Notes: generated from the letters alone by a model not told the origin. DNA of 6,645 nucleotides from Deltaproteobacteria bacterium (GCA_019314425.1 JAFCZI010000135.1:1-6645); one strand, 5' to 3'; positions 1 through 5,834 are shown, counted from the stretch's first letter. Program-made: numbers and translations.

Positions 1-52
1 GGTCGAGGGAAATGTCGCCTTCGGAAGAAGAGAATAGATACGCAACAATCAT
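1..52 (-). CDS. 5' end of an unidentified gene, cut by the window edge
   Basis: An ATG at 52-50 opens a reading frame that stays open for 17 codons to the window edge (reads MIVAYLFSSSEGDISLD). The ATG overlaps the TGA stop (51-49) of the HEAT-repeat gene as ATGA, the same arrangement seen at the FmdB/acidic-protein junction in this operon, which is the main reason to accept it as a real start. No convincing Shine-Dalgarno precedes it, so translation would depend on coupling to the upstream gene. Too little protein is visible to name a family. It could be a chance open frame, since 17 codons without a stop is not strong evidence. Confidence 0.5.
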   Translation of the reverse strand, partial: MIVAYLFSSSEGDISLD

Positions 53-1146
53 AATTTATTCAAGGCTTCTTCGGTGATTTCACCCACCGACATTTTCCGG
101 ATATGGCCCGATTCATAGATTTCGATTTCATGGGGTTCGCCCAGGTGTTTTTCCATGTCTTTTCTGGCTTCGTGAGCGCCCAGATTTCCCATAAGCCACA
201 CGGTGTATCCACGGACTGAAGGGTCCTGATCCGCGAGAAAGTCAAAAAAGTACAGGGTGTGCTTGCGTATGAAAAGCCCTTGGGTTTTTGAGATCCTGCC
301 CAGGGCTTTCAACGCATCAATTCTACGGTTCACATCCCCCGTGAACTGGTAGAGTTGCGCCGTATATCCGCCATACAGATCGGGTCGCTGGGCTATAATT
401 TCACCAATGGCCTCAAAAGCGCCCAGGGGAAAAGCCGCCGTATCCGTGAGAGAATAAAAGAGCCCCTGCAGGAGTTTGGAAACGATCTTCGGGTCCCTGT
501 CCCCCACAATGGCACAAGCGCCCCCAAGGGTCTCAGCGGCTCTTTGGCGCAGGAGGCTGTCCCCGGAATAGAGCAGGCGTTGAAGATACCGGATGATTTT
601 CTTGTCGTCTTGGGCGGCATCCAATATGGGGTCAATCTGATAGCTTTTGACCTTTTCCTCCACCTCCTTTTTGGACATTCGTTTCCCAGGGGCCTTTTTT
701 CGCCGAGGAACCGGGACATCGACCGGAGCGCTCTCCAAACGTTCTTTGGCCCCTTCAGCTGTGACTTCCTGAACTTCCTGATGCAGCCTGATAAAATAAA
801 GTGCCCCGGATGTTTTTCGACCCTCATAGGTTCCGGAAGGGATCACAAGGTGTGTGATGAGATCGTAATTCTCGACAATTTCCTGTTTATAATCGTCGTC
901 GGCTACCAACCCCCACGCCAGGTCCCAGTCCATGTTGCAGCCGAACAAAAGGGCCTCGATCAGGGCGGCGCCAAGATTGTGTCCGGTTTCATCGCAGGCA
1001 TAGACCGCCCCGCACGAACACATCCCCACAGGCATCTCACCAGGCTTTCTGGTGGGCAGTTCCTTTGGCTTTTCAACGGGCAGACCACAAAAAGGGCATT
1101 TGGCCCTTTGGATCGGTTCTCTTCCAAAAAATTTTCGATCAAGCAT
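49..1146 (-). CDS. Zinc-ribbon / HEAT-repeat protein (DVU0298-like)
   Basis: This gene encodes a 365-aa soluble protein. The N-terminus carries a probable zinc-binding knuckle: CPFC at residues 17-20 and C43/C45 in MCSCG, with C51 nearby. A compact domain (about 55-125) with GHNLGAALIEALLFG follows, then a charged, lysine-rich linker (about 130-170). From about 170 to 345 it is alpha-helical with HEAT/PBS-lyase-type repeats; clear units include LLRQRAAETLGG, RRIDALKALGRI and PSVRGYTVWLMGNLG. HEAT repeats are protein-interaction scaffolds, so a role in assembling or chaperoning a partner is plausible but not shown. It resembles what I remember as the DVU0298 family of sulfate-reducing bacteria; the family has no known biochemical function. 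The ATG at 1146-1144 lies 2 bp after the stop of the acidic-protein gene, with only a weak GGAAC upstream, so coupled translation is likely. It is third in the FmdB operon. No transmembrane segment or signal peptide is visible. Confidence 0.85.
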   Translation of the reverse strand: MLDRKFFGREPIQRAKCPFCGLPVEKPKELPTRKPGEMPVGMCSCGAVYACDETGHNLGAALIEALLFGCNMDWDLAWGLVADDDYKQEIVENYDLITHLVIPSGTYEGRKTSGALYFIRLHQEVQEVTAEGAKERLESAPVDVPVPRRKKAPGKRMSKKEVEEKVKSYQIDPILDAAQDDKKIIRYLQRLLYSGDSLLRQRAAETLGGACAIVGDRDPKIVSKLLQGLFYSLTDTAAFPLGAFEAIGEIIAQRPDLYGGYTAQLYQFTGDVNRRIDALKALGRISKTQGLFIRKHTLYFFDFLADQDPSVRGYTVWLMGNLGAHEARKDMEKHLGEPHEIEIYESGHIRKMSVGEITEEALNKL

Positions 1147-1148
1147 TT

Positions 1149-1430
1149 TTATTGATGTTCCAATAGGGTTACGGGTGAAGGCAGGTTGAAACTTCGGGTA
1201 TCTTCATCGTACTCAAAATCGACAATTTCCAGGCCCCATCGGGAAGATTTGAATTGGATAACCCAGTATCGGTATTGGGGTCCGGCAAATTCACAACTGA
1301 TATTGCCGCTGCGCGCATCCATTTGCATCAGCTTGGCGGCAATTTCCTCTTGAAAAATTCCGGTGATATGGATCTTGTCGTCGTCATCAAGTTCCAGTTT
1401 CAACGTGGATGGGGCTTGTTGCTCCGTCAT
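1149..1430 (-). CDS. Small acidic protein of unknown function
   Basis: A 93-aa protein, starting MTEQQAPSTL and ending TLLEHQ. I do not recognise the family. It has an acidic run LELDDDDKIHITG at residues 12-24, a short helix-like part (QEEIAAKLMQM), and then alternating hydrophobic stretches (CEFAG, YRYWVIQF, WGLEIVDFEYDED) suggesting a small beta-rich domain. The single Cys (C46) argues against a zinc site. The start was chosen at 1430-1428 because this ATG overlaps the FmdB stop TGA as ATGA. The open frame extends further upstream to 1577, but that part lies wholly inside the FmdB gene in another frame and reads as low-quality protein. There is no clear Shine-Dalgarno, in keeping with translational coupling. 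Its place between FmdB and the HEAT-repeat protein suggests that the three products work together. Confidence 0.75.
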   Translation of the reverse strand: MTEQQAPSTLKLELDDDDKIHITGIFQEEIAAKLMQMDARSGNISCEFAGPQYRYWVIQFKSSRWGLEIVDFEYDEDTRSFNLPSPVTLLEHQ

Positions 1431-1672
1431 TTTGCCGGTCCCGGAAGATCCAGGGTCATGCACTGGTTCTCTGATCCGCACGATTTGGTTGAAACACTGG
1501 GTTGGTTGCCGCCGGGGCCCCCACCAAGGGCATAATTGGTGGCGCTGGCCACTTTCTCCAGCGTATATGCCGAGCATTTTGGGCAGGAAAGATCTGCTTT
1601 TTCATCCGCGCTCATAAACAGCTTTTCAAAGATTTCACCGCATTCAGCGCATCTGAATTCATAAATAGGCAT
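1427..1672 (-). CDS. FmdB-family zinc ribbon protein
   Basis: An 81-aa protein opening with MPIYEFRCAECGEIFEKLF, the hallmark of the FmdB/CxxC-CxxC zinc ribbon family (putative regulatory or nucleic-acid-binding small proteins). The metal site is C8-x2-C11 and C30-x2-C33, followed by a glycine-rich, low-complexity tail (YALGGGPGGNQPS) with two more Cys (C65, C71), as is common in the family. The start at 1672-1670 is preceded by AGGAG about 8 bases upstream. An upstream in-frame extension to 1738 lacks family similarity and would run back through the promoter. It is the first gene of the minus-strand operon, and its stop overlaps the next start (ATGA, 1430-1427). Family members were first linked to formamidase expression, but the exact role is generally unknown; in this context it may accompany the HEAT-repeat protein. 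Confidence 0.9.
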   Translation of the reverse strand: MPIYEFRCAECGEIFEKLFMSADEKADLSCPKCSAYTLEKVASATNYALGGGPGGNQPSVSTKSCGSENQCMTLDLPGPAK

Positions 1673-1683
1673 TGTTTTGCTCC

Positions 1684-1713
1684 TTGCGTATGTCGTATAA
1701 GGAAGAATATAGT
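1684..1713 (+). promoter_or_regulatory. Possible promoter of the ATP-grasp gene, overlapping the divergent one
   Basis: On the plus strand TATAGT (1708-1713) is a good -10 candidate, with a poor -35 (TTGCGT, 1684-1689) 18 bp upstream. The start point would be near 1720, about 20 nt before the ATG at 1741. It shares bases with the -10 of the divergent FmdB promoter, so RNA polymerase binding on the two strands could be mutually exclusive. An alternative is TTGTTT (1672-1677) with TATAAG (1696-1701). Weak evidence. Confidence 0.35.
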
Positions 1714-1734
1714 CATAAACACAGCCAAAGTCAA
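1706..1734 (-). promoter_or_regulatory. Sigma70-type promoter of the FmdB / HEAT operon
   Basis: On the minus strand a -35 box TTGACT (1734-1729) is separated by exactly 17 bp from a -10 box TATATT (1711-1706), each one base from consensus. Transcription would begin near 1699, giving a leader of about 27 nt that contains the AGGAG of the FmdB gene. Seen directly in sequence; activity is inferred. Confidence 0.75.
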
Positions 1735-1740
1735 ACAACC

Positions 1741-2583
1741 ATGATCCTTTCCTTTCATCCCTGTTTTACGGTCGACCACCAGATTATTCTGGGGGACCGC
1801 TCTCTCAATGAAGAGGACCGCCGACTGATTCGCAGCGCCCATGCGGTCATTTTACCCCAGGGACGGGCCGATGGGGTGTTTCATGCGTGTCAGAATGCCG
1901 GGGCGCCCATGTTTCCCAACTATGAAATGCGCCAGGCGTATCCCGGAAAGGTGGGGCAAAGTCGGTTGTTCCACGCATTTCAACTTCCCCATCCCAGGAC
2001 CTTTCGCTGGAGAAGGGTGGACCTGTTTAAGGAAGCGCTGCTACCCCATGAATTCCCCTTTGTGGTCAAGGACGATGGCAGCCACGAAGCCAAAGGGGTT
2101 TTTGTGGTAACCGGTCCGAAATCCCTGAAGACGGCATTGGATTTTCTGGTGTTGAAGGAGGGTGGTGGAAACAACGGCTTTGTAACCCAGGATTTTGTGG
2201 CCTCCGGCGGAAATGTTCTGAGATCGGTCATTATGGGAAAACAGATCCTGACCTACTGGAAACGCCCGGTTAAACCGGGACAGGTCATTACCACCATCAG
2301 CAGAGGCGCCCGCATCGACCCTGACTGGGAACCTGCCCTTCAGGAAAAAGGAAAGGTGCAGGCTCAGGTTCTGGCCCGGCGCACGGGGATTGATCTGGCC
2401 GCTGTGGATTTTGTATTTCCCCTTTCGGAAGAGGACCCCGGGCCGCTTTTTCTGGAGATCAATTACTACTTTGGAAGACGGGGGCTGGGTGGTATGGATG
2501 CCTACTACCGGTTGCTTTTCAGGGCCGTCCAGGACTGGTTGAAGGGGATCGGCTTAAACCCTGAGACCGTTGAGCTCGTCTGA
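1741..2583 (+). CDS. ATP-grasp domain protein (RimK / glutathione synthetase-like ligase)
   Basis: A 280-aa soluble protein that probably forms an ATP-driven C-N bond between a carboxylate and an amine, though the substrate is unknown. Residues 1-65 form an N-terminal domain that is short for the family (ILSFHPCFTVD, AVILPQG). The ATP-grasp part starts near K70 (PGKVGQSRLF). It continues with FPFVVKDDGSHEAKGVFVV (K110 and the glycine-containing flexible loop), then TQDFV (150-153, adenine-contact region), R161 and D223 in AVDFVF. It ends with LFLEINYYFGRRGLGG, where E239 and N241 are the expected metal ligands. All key positions look intact. The start at 1741 is preferred over the frame opening at 1672 because the family-like sequence begins at MILSFHPCF and the extra 23 residues are hydrophilic and would overlap the FmdB start. 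No strong Shine-Dalgarno is seen. It is a lone gene, divergent from the FmdB operon and convergent with the PFL-like gene. Confidence 0.87.
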   Translation: MILSFHPCFTVDHQIILGDRSLNEEDRRLIRSAHAVILPQGRADGVFHACQNAGAPMFPNYEMRQAYPGKVGQSRLFHAFQLPHPRTFRWRRVDLFKEALLPHEFPFVVKDDGSHEAKGVFVVTGPKSLKTALDFLVLKEGGGNNGFVTQDFVASGGNVLRSVIMGKQILTYWKRPVKPGQVITTISRGARIDPDWEPALQEKGKVQAQVLARRTGIDLAAVDFVFPLSEEDPGPLFLEINYYFGRRGLGGMDAYYRLLFRAVQDWLKGIGLNPETVELV

Positions 2584-2584
2584 A

Positions 2585-2741
2585 TGGCGTCGTAAAAAGT
2601 CCCATCTACTGCGTTGCAGTGGTTTTTCAGAATCTCAACATACGACATGTATGCCTACGATCCTGAAAAACCACTACGCCTTGTATATGGAACCTTTTAC
2701 AACGTCATCTATCGGTGGATGCGTGACTTTTTACGGCGCTA
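2585..2741. repeat. Nested inverted-repeat element between convergent genes (copy 1, complete)
   Basis: The outer ends are matching inverted repeats: GCGTCGTAAAAAGTC (2587-2601) against GACTTTTTACGGCGC (2725-2739), 14 of 15 pairs. Inside lies a long imperfect hairpin centred near 2646: arms 2618-2634 and 2659-2675 pair at 16 of 17 positions, capped by a perfect CATAC/GTATG stem (2639-2643, 2649-2653). A more degenerate outer stem (2586-2606 with 2686-2706) matches at 16 of 21. Short runs of T on both strands make bidirectional termination possible. There is no credible coding frame. The element starts directly after the ATP-grasp stop and ends at the PFL-like stop. Its right half recurs, inverted, at 6553-6645. 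Size, terminal repeats and lack of a transposase suggest a MITE- or REP-like element. Confidence 0.8.
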
Positions 2742-4115
2742 TCAGTTCTTAAAGGAATGAACCGGCGCGGGGATGTGGCCCCCGCATTGAACAAATCCGC
2801 TGGATGCGCCGGAAGCCCGAATGGCCATGATGGGAGAGGCCCCGAAGAGTCCGCCCCAGTGTACCCATTCGCCGGAGTTTTTTCCGGGTACCGGGATCAG
2901 CCGGGTGGCTGTGGTTTTCTGGTTGATGACGCCGATGGCCATTTCATCTGCAATGAGGGCACTGATGGTGTCGGCATCCGTATCCCCGGGGATGCAGACC
3001 ATATCCAGTCCCACGGAACACACCGAAGTCATGGCTTCCAGTTTTTCAATGGAAAGGGTACCTTCTGCCGCAGCATGGGCCAGGGCGCTGTCTTCGGCAA
3101 CGGGAATAAACGCGCCGCTCATCCCCCCCACTGAAGAGGAGGCGAAAAGTCCGCCTTTTTTGACGGCATCGTTCAACATGGCCACTGCGGCGGTGCTGCC
3201 CGGTGCGCCGATTTTCTCAATACCCATGGCCTGCAGGATTTCACCCACGGAATCCCCCACCTTTGGGGTGGGCGCCAGTGAAAGGTCGATGCCGCCGAAG
3301 GTCGCATCAATACCGCGCGCCACTTCCCTGCCAAGGAGCTCGCCCACCCGGGTAACCCTGAAAGCCGTTTGTTTGATTTCGCTTGCCAGCATCTGCAAAT
3401 CCAGATCCGGGTTAGCGGCCCGCAGCCGCTCGATGGCCCGTTTCACCACACCCGGGCCGGAGATGCCCACATTGACCACCGCTTCCCCCTGACCGAAACC
3501 GAGATAAGCGCCGGCCATAAAGGGGTTGTCTTCCGGCATGTTGGCGAAAACGCAAAGCTTGGCGCAGGCGAATCCGCCCTGGTCTGCACTTTTCTCTGCG
3601 GCACGTTTGATGATCCGCCCCAGTTGCAGAATGGCATCCATGTTGATGCCGGCTTTGCTTGTGGCTACGTTGACGGAGGCGCAGATCCGATTCGTCTGGG
3701 AAAGGACCTGGGGCAGGCTTTCCATGAGTCGGGCTTCGGAAGGGGTGGTTCCTTTCTGTACCAGGGCCGTGAAACCGCCCAGAAGGTCTACCCCAACGGA
3801 CTCTGCGGCATGGTCCAGGGCATGGGCCAGTTGCAGGTATCCCGCTTCATCGGTCCGGCCCCCGATGGCGCCGATGGGCGAGATGGCCAGGCGTTTGTTG
3901 ACCACCGGGATGCCGTAACGATCCGAGATGCGCTCGCAGGCAGGTACCAGGGAACCGGCGACACGTTTAATCTTGTCAATGAGGTTTTCACAAAACCTTG
4001 AAACATCGGAAGAGACGCAGTCGGTGATGTTGATGCCGAGGGTGACGGTGCGCACGTCCAGATTCTCCTCCTGGAACATGCGGACGGTTGAGAGGATGTC
4101 TTCTTTTCTGTTCAT
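2742..4115 (-). CDS. PFL-like family protein (UPF0210 / DUF711)
   Basis: A 457-aa protein, normal length for the UPF0210 family (about 450 aa). Family-type stretches include VRTVTLGINITDC (21-33), a KRLAISPIGAIGG block, EGEAVVNVGISGPGVV-like sequence (here GQGEAVVNVGISGPG), GGIDLSLAPTPKVGDSVGEI, and a C-terminal GKNSGEWVHWGGLFG ... SSGFVQCGGHIPAP. The family is related in fold to pyruvate formate-lyase-type barrels, but no glycyl-radical activity is established and its reaction is unknown. It commonly sits beside an ACT-domain protein, exactly as here: the ATG (4115-4113) overlaps the ACT gene's TGA as ATGA. An AGGAA lies about 8 bases upstream of the start. It is the last gene of the operon, and its TGA (2744-2742) abuts the inverted-repeat element. 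No membrane segments are visible. Confidence 0.92.
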   Translation of the reverse strand: MNRKEDILSTVRMFQEENLDVRTVTLGINITDCVSSDVSRFCENLIDKIKRVAGSLVPACERISDRYGIPVVNKRLAISPIGAIGGRTDEAGYLQLAHALDHAAESVGVDLLGGFTALVQKGTTPSEARLMESLPQVLSQTNRICASVNVATSKAGINMDAILQLGRIIKRAAEKSADQGGFACAKLCVFANMPEDNPFMAGAYLGFGQGEAVVNVGISGPGVVKRAIERLRAANPDLDLQMLASEIKQTAFRVTRVGELLGREVARGIDATFGGIDLSLAPTPKVGDSVGEILQAMGIEKIGAPGSTAAVAMLNDAVKKGGLFASSSVGGMSGAFIPVAEDSALAHAAAEGTLSIEKLEAMTSVCSVGLDMVCIPGDTDADTISALIADEMAIGVINQKTTATRLIPVPGKNSGEWVHWGGLFGASPIMAIRASGASSGFVQCGGHIPAPVHSFKN

Positions 4116-4711
4116 GACGGTGTTTCCTTATGACATTTGGGCATGGGGACTCGACTGGTGGCGTCAAAAATATCGGAGTGCATCAGGGTGACTTTCACCG
4201 CCATGTCGGCCAGAAGCGCTGTGAGCTCAAGGCGGACCGCTTTGACGTCCACATCGGGGGGGACGGTGAGTTCACCAATGATGGTGAAACGATCTTCTTT
4301 GAGTGGGCCTTGGGCATCGGTTCGACAGATAAGACTTTCCACATTGATTTCATGCTTTGCCAGGCAGGTGGTAACCGTGGAAAAATTGCCCGGCACATCA
4401 ATTCCCGTTATTGCCAGAACGAAAGGCGCCCCATGTCCGGCAGGCGGGATCGACGCATCGCGGCGCGGCAGAACGCTGATGGCCGGTGTACCGGCATCCT
4501 CAACTTTTTCCAGCCCCACGCGAACGTTTTGGGCGGTGACCCCGGTCTCGAATGTGGCCATGAGGGTGATGACAAAGTAGCCCAGGCGGACATTTTGATC
4601 CAGTACTTCAATATTCCCACCAAGGCGCGTGATGGCGCCGGTGAACCGACCCACCAGGCCCACCCGGTCTTCGCAGATGACCGTAATTGCATAACGGGTC
4701 GTATTTTTCAA
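4112..4711 (-). CDS. Double ACT-domain protein (GcvR-like), TTG start
   Basis: A 199-aa protein with two ACT domains, which are small-molecule (often amino-acid) sensing modules. ACT1 spans about residues 5-75 (YAITVICEDRVGLVGRFTGA, then GGNIEVLDQNV); ACT2 about 95-175 (FVLAITGIDVPGNFSTVTTC, INVESLICRT, DRFTIIGELTVP). The D-R/P-x-G ligand-site pattern is kept in both (EDRVGLV, IDVPGNF). There is no DNA-binding domain. The layout matches GcvR-type glycine-cleavage regulators, but here the partner is evidently the UPF0210 protein. The start is TTG at 4711-4709: an in-frame stop lies only eight codons upstream with no ATG or GTG between, and the ACT fold begins almost at once. The TTG overlaps the transglutaminase stop as TTGA, and AGGA sits 7 bases before it. 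Confidence 0.9.
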   Translation of the reverse strand: MKNTTRYAITVICEDRVGLVGRFTGAITRLGGNIEVLDQNVRLGYFVITLMATFETGVTAQNVRVGLEKVEDAGTPAISVLPRRDASIPPAGHGAPFVLAITGIDVPGNFSTVTTCLAKHEINVESLICRTDAQGPLKEDRFTIIGELTVPPDVDVKAVRLELTALLADMAVKVTLMHSDIFDATSRVPMPKCHKETPS

Positions 4712-5451
4712 AGCGGTTTCCTTTCGAAGTCCTCATCCTTTTCATAACCAACGACGTCCTCTTTGGAAAAGTCCCGGCCGGAAATACCCTCCCGCTTTTC
4801 GGACATTTTAATCCAGCCTTCAATCCAGCCCAGTACCCGCTCTTCCCCATAGGCGGCTTTCCAGCCCGCCACCAGCATGTCCACAGAAATGTCCGCATAG
4901 ACCCCATGTTCAGCAACGTATTCCATGAATCGCTTATGCTCCAGATTGAAAGATTGAAATATGGAGTCCTCCCGACCGTTGAATTCGAGAGGCGCTACGT
5001 TGTGCCGCACGCACAGTTCCCGATTGAAGGCGGGCGTTGCTTTTACCCATTTATCTTCCAGAAAGAACTCAACATAACCGTGGTATACAAACAGATCACT
5101 TCCCAGTAATTCCAGAAGCTGGCGTGTGGCCAGATGGTTTTTCACATCTGCAAAACCGATCCTGGAGGGAATTTGGCAGGCTCTGCCAAGCGCGCAGAGC
5201 AGCGAGGCTTTACAAACGCAGTATCCCCGGCCGTTCTTCAAAATATTGCTGGCGCGGTAGTGCTCCGGCAGATAGCAGGGGCAATAAGGATCGTATCGGA
5301 TACCGTCTCTCACGGCGTAATAGATTTTCACAGCTTTATCCACGGGGTCTTTGCTGCCATTGATGGTTTTCTCGGCATGGGCGCGTATGGCCGGGTGATC
5401 GCTGTCAATGATGTCGGTGGGATTCAAGTACCGAGGATCCATTTTTTGCAT
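4708..5451 (-). CDS. Transglutaminase-like cysteine peptidase-fold protein
   Basis: A 247-aa cytosolic protein (no signal peptide or membrane helix) with a central transglutaminase-like domain. The catalytic cysteine motif is GRGYCVCKASLLCALGRA (most likely C78; C80 is adjacent), followed by IPSRIGFADVKNH. The catalytic histidine is H124 in FVYHGYVEFFL. The strand after it, KWVKATPAFNRELC, carries T139-P140 where many family members have Asp-Pro, so the usual acidic third residue is not visible. As I recall, KATPAFN is typical of this bacterial subfamily, so it may be an active variant. The N-terminal IYYAVRDGIRYDPYCPCY region is also family-typical. The start at 5451 has GGGAG about 9 bases upstream; M4 is a less likely alternative. 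It is the first gene of the operon, coupled by TTGA to the ACT gene. Members of this fold cleave or transfer amide bonds; the substrate here is unknown. Confidence 0.88.
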   Translation of the reverse strand: MQKMDPRYLNPTDIIDSDHPAIRAHAEKTINGSKDPVDKAVKIYYAVRDGIRYDPYCPCYLPEHYRASNILKNGRGYCVCKASLLCALGRACQIPSRIGFADVKNHLATRQLLELLGSDLFVYHGYVEFFLEDKWVKATPAFNRELCVRHNVAPLEFNGREDSIFQSFNLEHKRFMEYVAEHGVYADISVDMLVAGWKAAYGEERVLGWIEGWIKMSEKREGISGRDFSKEDVVGYEKDEDFERKPL

Positions 5452-5483
5452 GATTTTTTACTCCCTGTTTAAAAAAATCCATG

Positions 5484-5535
5484 ATCGCAATGAGAATCCG
5501 TTTTTTTCTTGACGCATCATTGCGATATCGCTATG
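5484..5535. promoter_or_regulatory. Candidate operator with three CATTGCGAT-like half-sites
   Basis: The palindrome CATTGCGATATCGCTATG (5518-5535) pairs at 8 of 9 positions and has a perfect 10-bp core GCGATATCGC (5522-5531). A third copy of the same half-site lies inverted at 5484-5493 (ATCGCAATGA), perfectly complementary to 5517-5526 over 10 bases. Centre-to-centre spacing of these two 10-mers is 33 bp, about three helical turns. The site sits in the divergent region between the transglutaminase operon and the 62-aa protein gene and could serve either. Binding by the AbrB-like 62-aa protein is an attractive guess without direct proof. Confidence 0.55.
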
Positions 5536-5537
5536 TA
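5509..5537 (+). promoter_or_regulatory. Weak candidate promoter overlapping the operator
   Basis: TTGACG (5509-5514, one base from the consensus -35) is followed after 17 bp by TATGTA (5532-5537), which matches the -10 consensus only in its first three bases. The palindrome lies in the spacer, where a bound protein would block RNA polymerase. A second possible -10, TATAAA (5606-5611), closer to the gene start at 5634, has no good -35. The true start site cannot be decided by eye. Confidence 0.3.
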
Positions 5538-5633
5538 TGTGATCATATTTGATGGTTCATTAGTGATGACTCACTTAAATTATCATTTCAGTAGCTTTCT
5601 GTCTATATAAAACTCCTAGGTAAGCCTAACAAA

Positions 5634-5822
5634 ATGTCGGTTGAAAAGAAATTAAAAAAAGAAGATAAAGCTGCTCCGATCAAAAGCAGTGGAAAAGTCA
5701 AGCTGGAGATCTATGGTGAGGAGATGGTTGAGAAGATCGTTAAGCTGAGCGGAAACAGCGGGAGAGTTTATTTACCGCCGGACTGGGTGGGGTGCCGCGT
5801 AAAAATCGTTAGAGTGGATTAA
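5634..5822 (+). CDS. Small AbrB-like / DUF2080-like putative DNA-binding protein
   Basis: A 62-aa basic protein. The first 20 residues are lysine-rich and probably disordered (EKKLKKEDK). The rest, from KVKLEIYGEEMVEKIV through SGNSGRVYLPPDWVGCRVKIVRV, has the swapped-hairpin signature of AbrB/SpoVT-type proteins. It looks most like the small DUF2080 'transposase-associated' proteins known mainly from archaea (G-N-S-G-x-V-Y-L-P-x-x-W-x-G-x-x-V). Such proteins usually bind DNA as dimers and often repress their own promoter. No transposase is present here; instead a GNAT gene follows 12 bp downstream, giving the layout of an antitoxin- or regulator-first pair. The ribosome-binding site is weak (AGG at 5618-5620, 13 bases from the ATG), but no alternative start is evident. 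The gene and its leader are more AT-rich than the neighbours, a mild hint of horizontal acquisition. Confidence 0.75.
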   Translation: MSVEKKLKKEDKAAPIKSSGKVKLEIYGEEMVEKIVKLSGNSGRVYLPPDWVGCRVKIVRVD

Positions 5823-5834
5823 GGGGTTGGCTTC

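Noticed and set aside
355..1155. Long plus-strand open frame (266 codons) opposite the HEAT-repeat gene
   Set aside because: It is a shadow of the minus-strand gene: the sense protein has clear zinc-ribbon and HEAT features and an operon context, while the antisense product has no recognisable domain.
1431..1577. N-terminal extension of the acidic protein to an ATG at 1577
   Set aside because: It lies entirely inside the FmdB gene in another frame. The ATG at 1430 in an ATGA overlap is the better start.
1672..1740. N-terminal extension of the ATP-grasp protein to 1672
   Set aside because: The extra residues are not family-like, and they would overlap the FmdB start and both promoters.
2570..2752. 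60-codon plus-strand frame resembling the minus-strand frame at 6430-6645 at protein level
   Set aside because: Both lie in the two copies of the inverted-repeat element. The shared peptide follows from DNA identity, and there is no ribosome-binding site or reason to think it is translated.
4130..4747. Long plus-strand open frame (205 codons) opposite the ACT-domain gene
   Set aside because: Antisense shadow: the minus strand encodes two clear ACT domains. The same applies to the plus-strand frames over the PFL-like gene (2757-4001).
5562..5575. AGTGA-tgac-TCACT inverted repeat in the divergent region
   Set aside because: Arms of only 5 bp with no second copy; too weak to call a binding site next to the better 5484-5535 motif.
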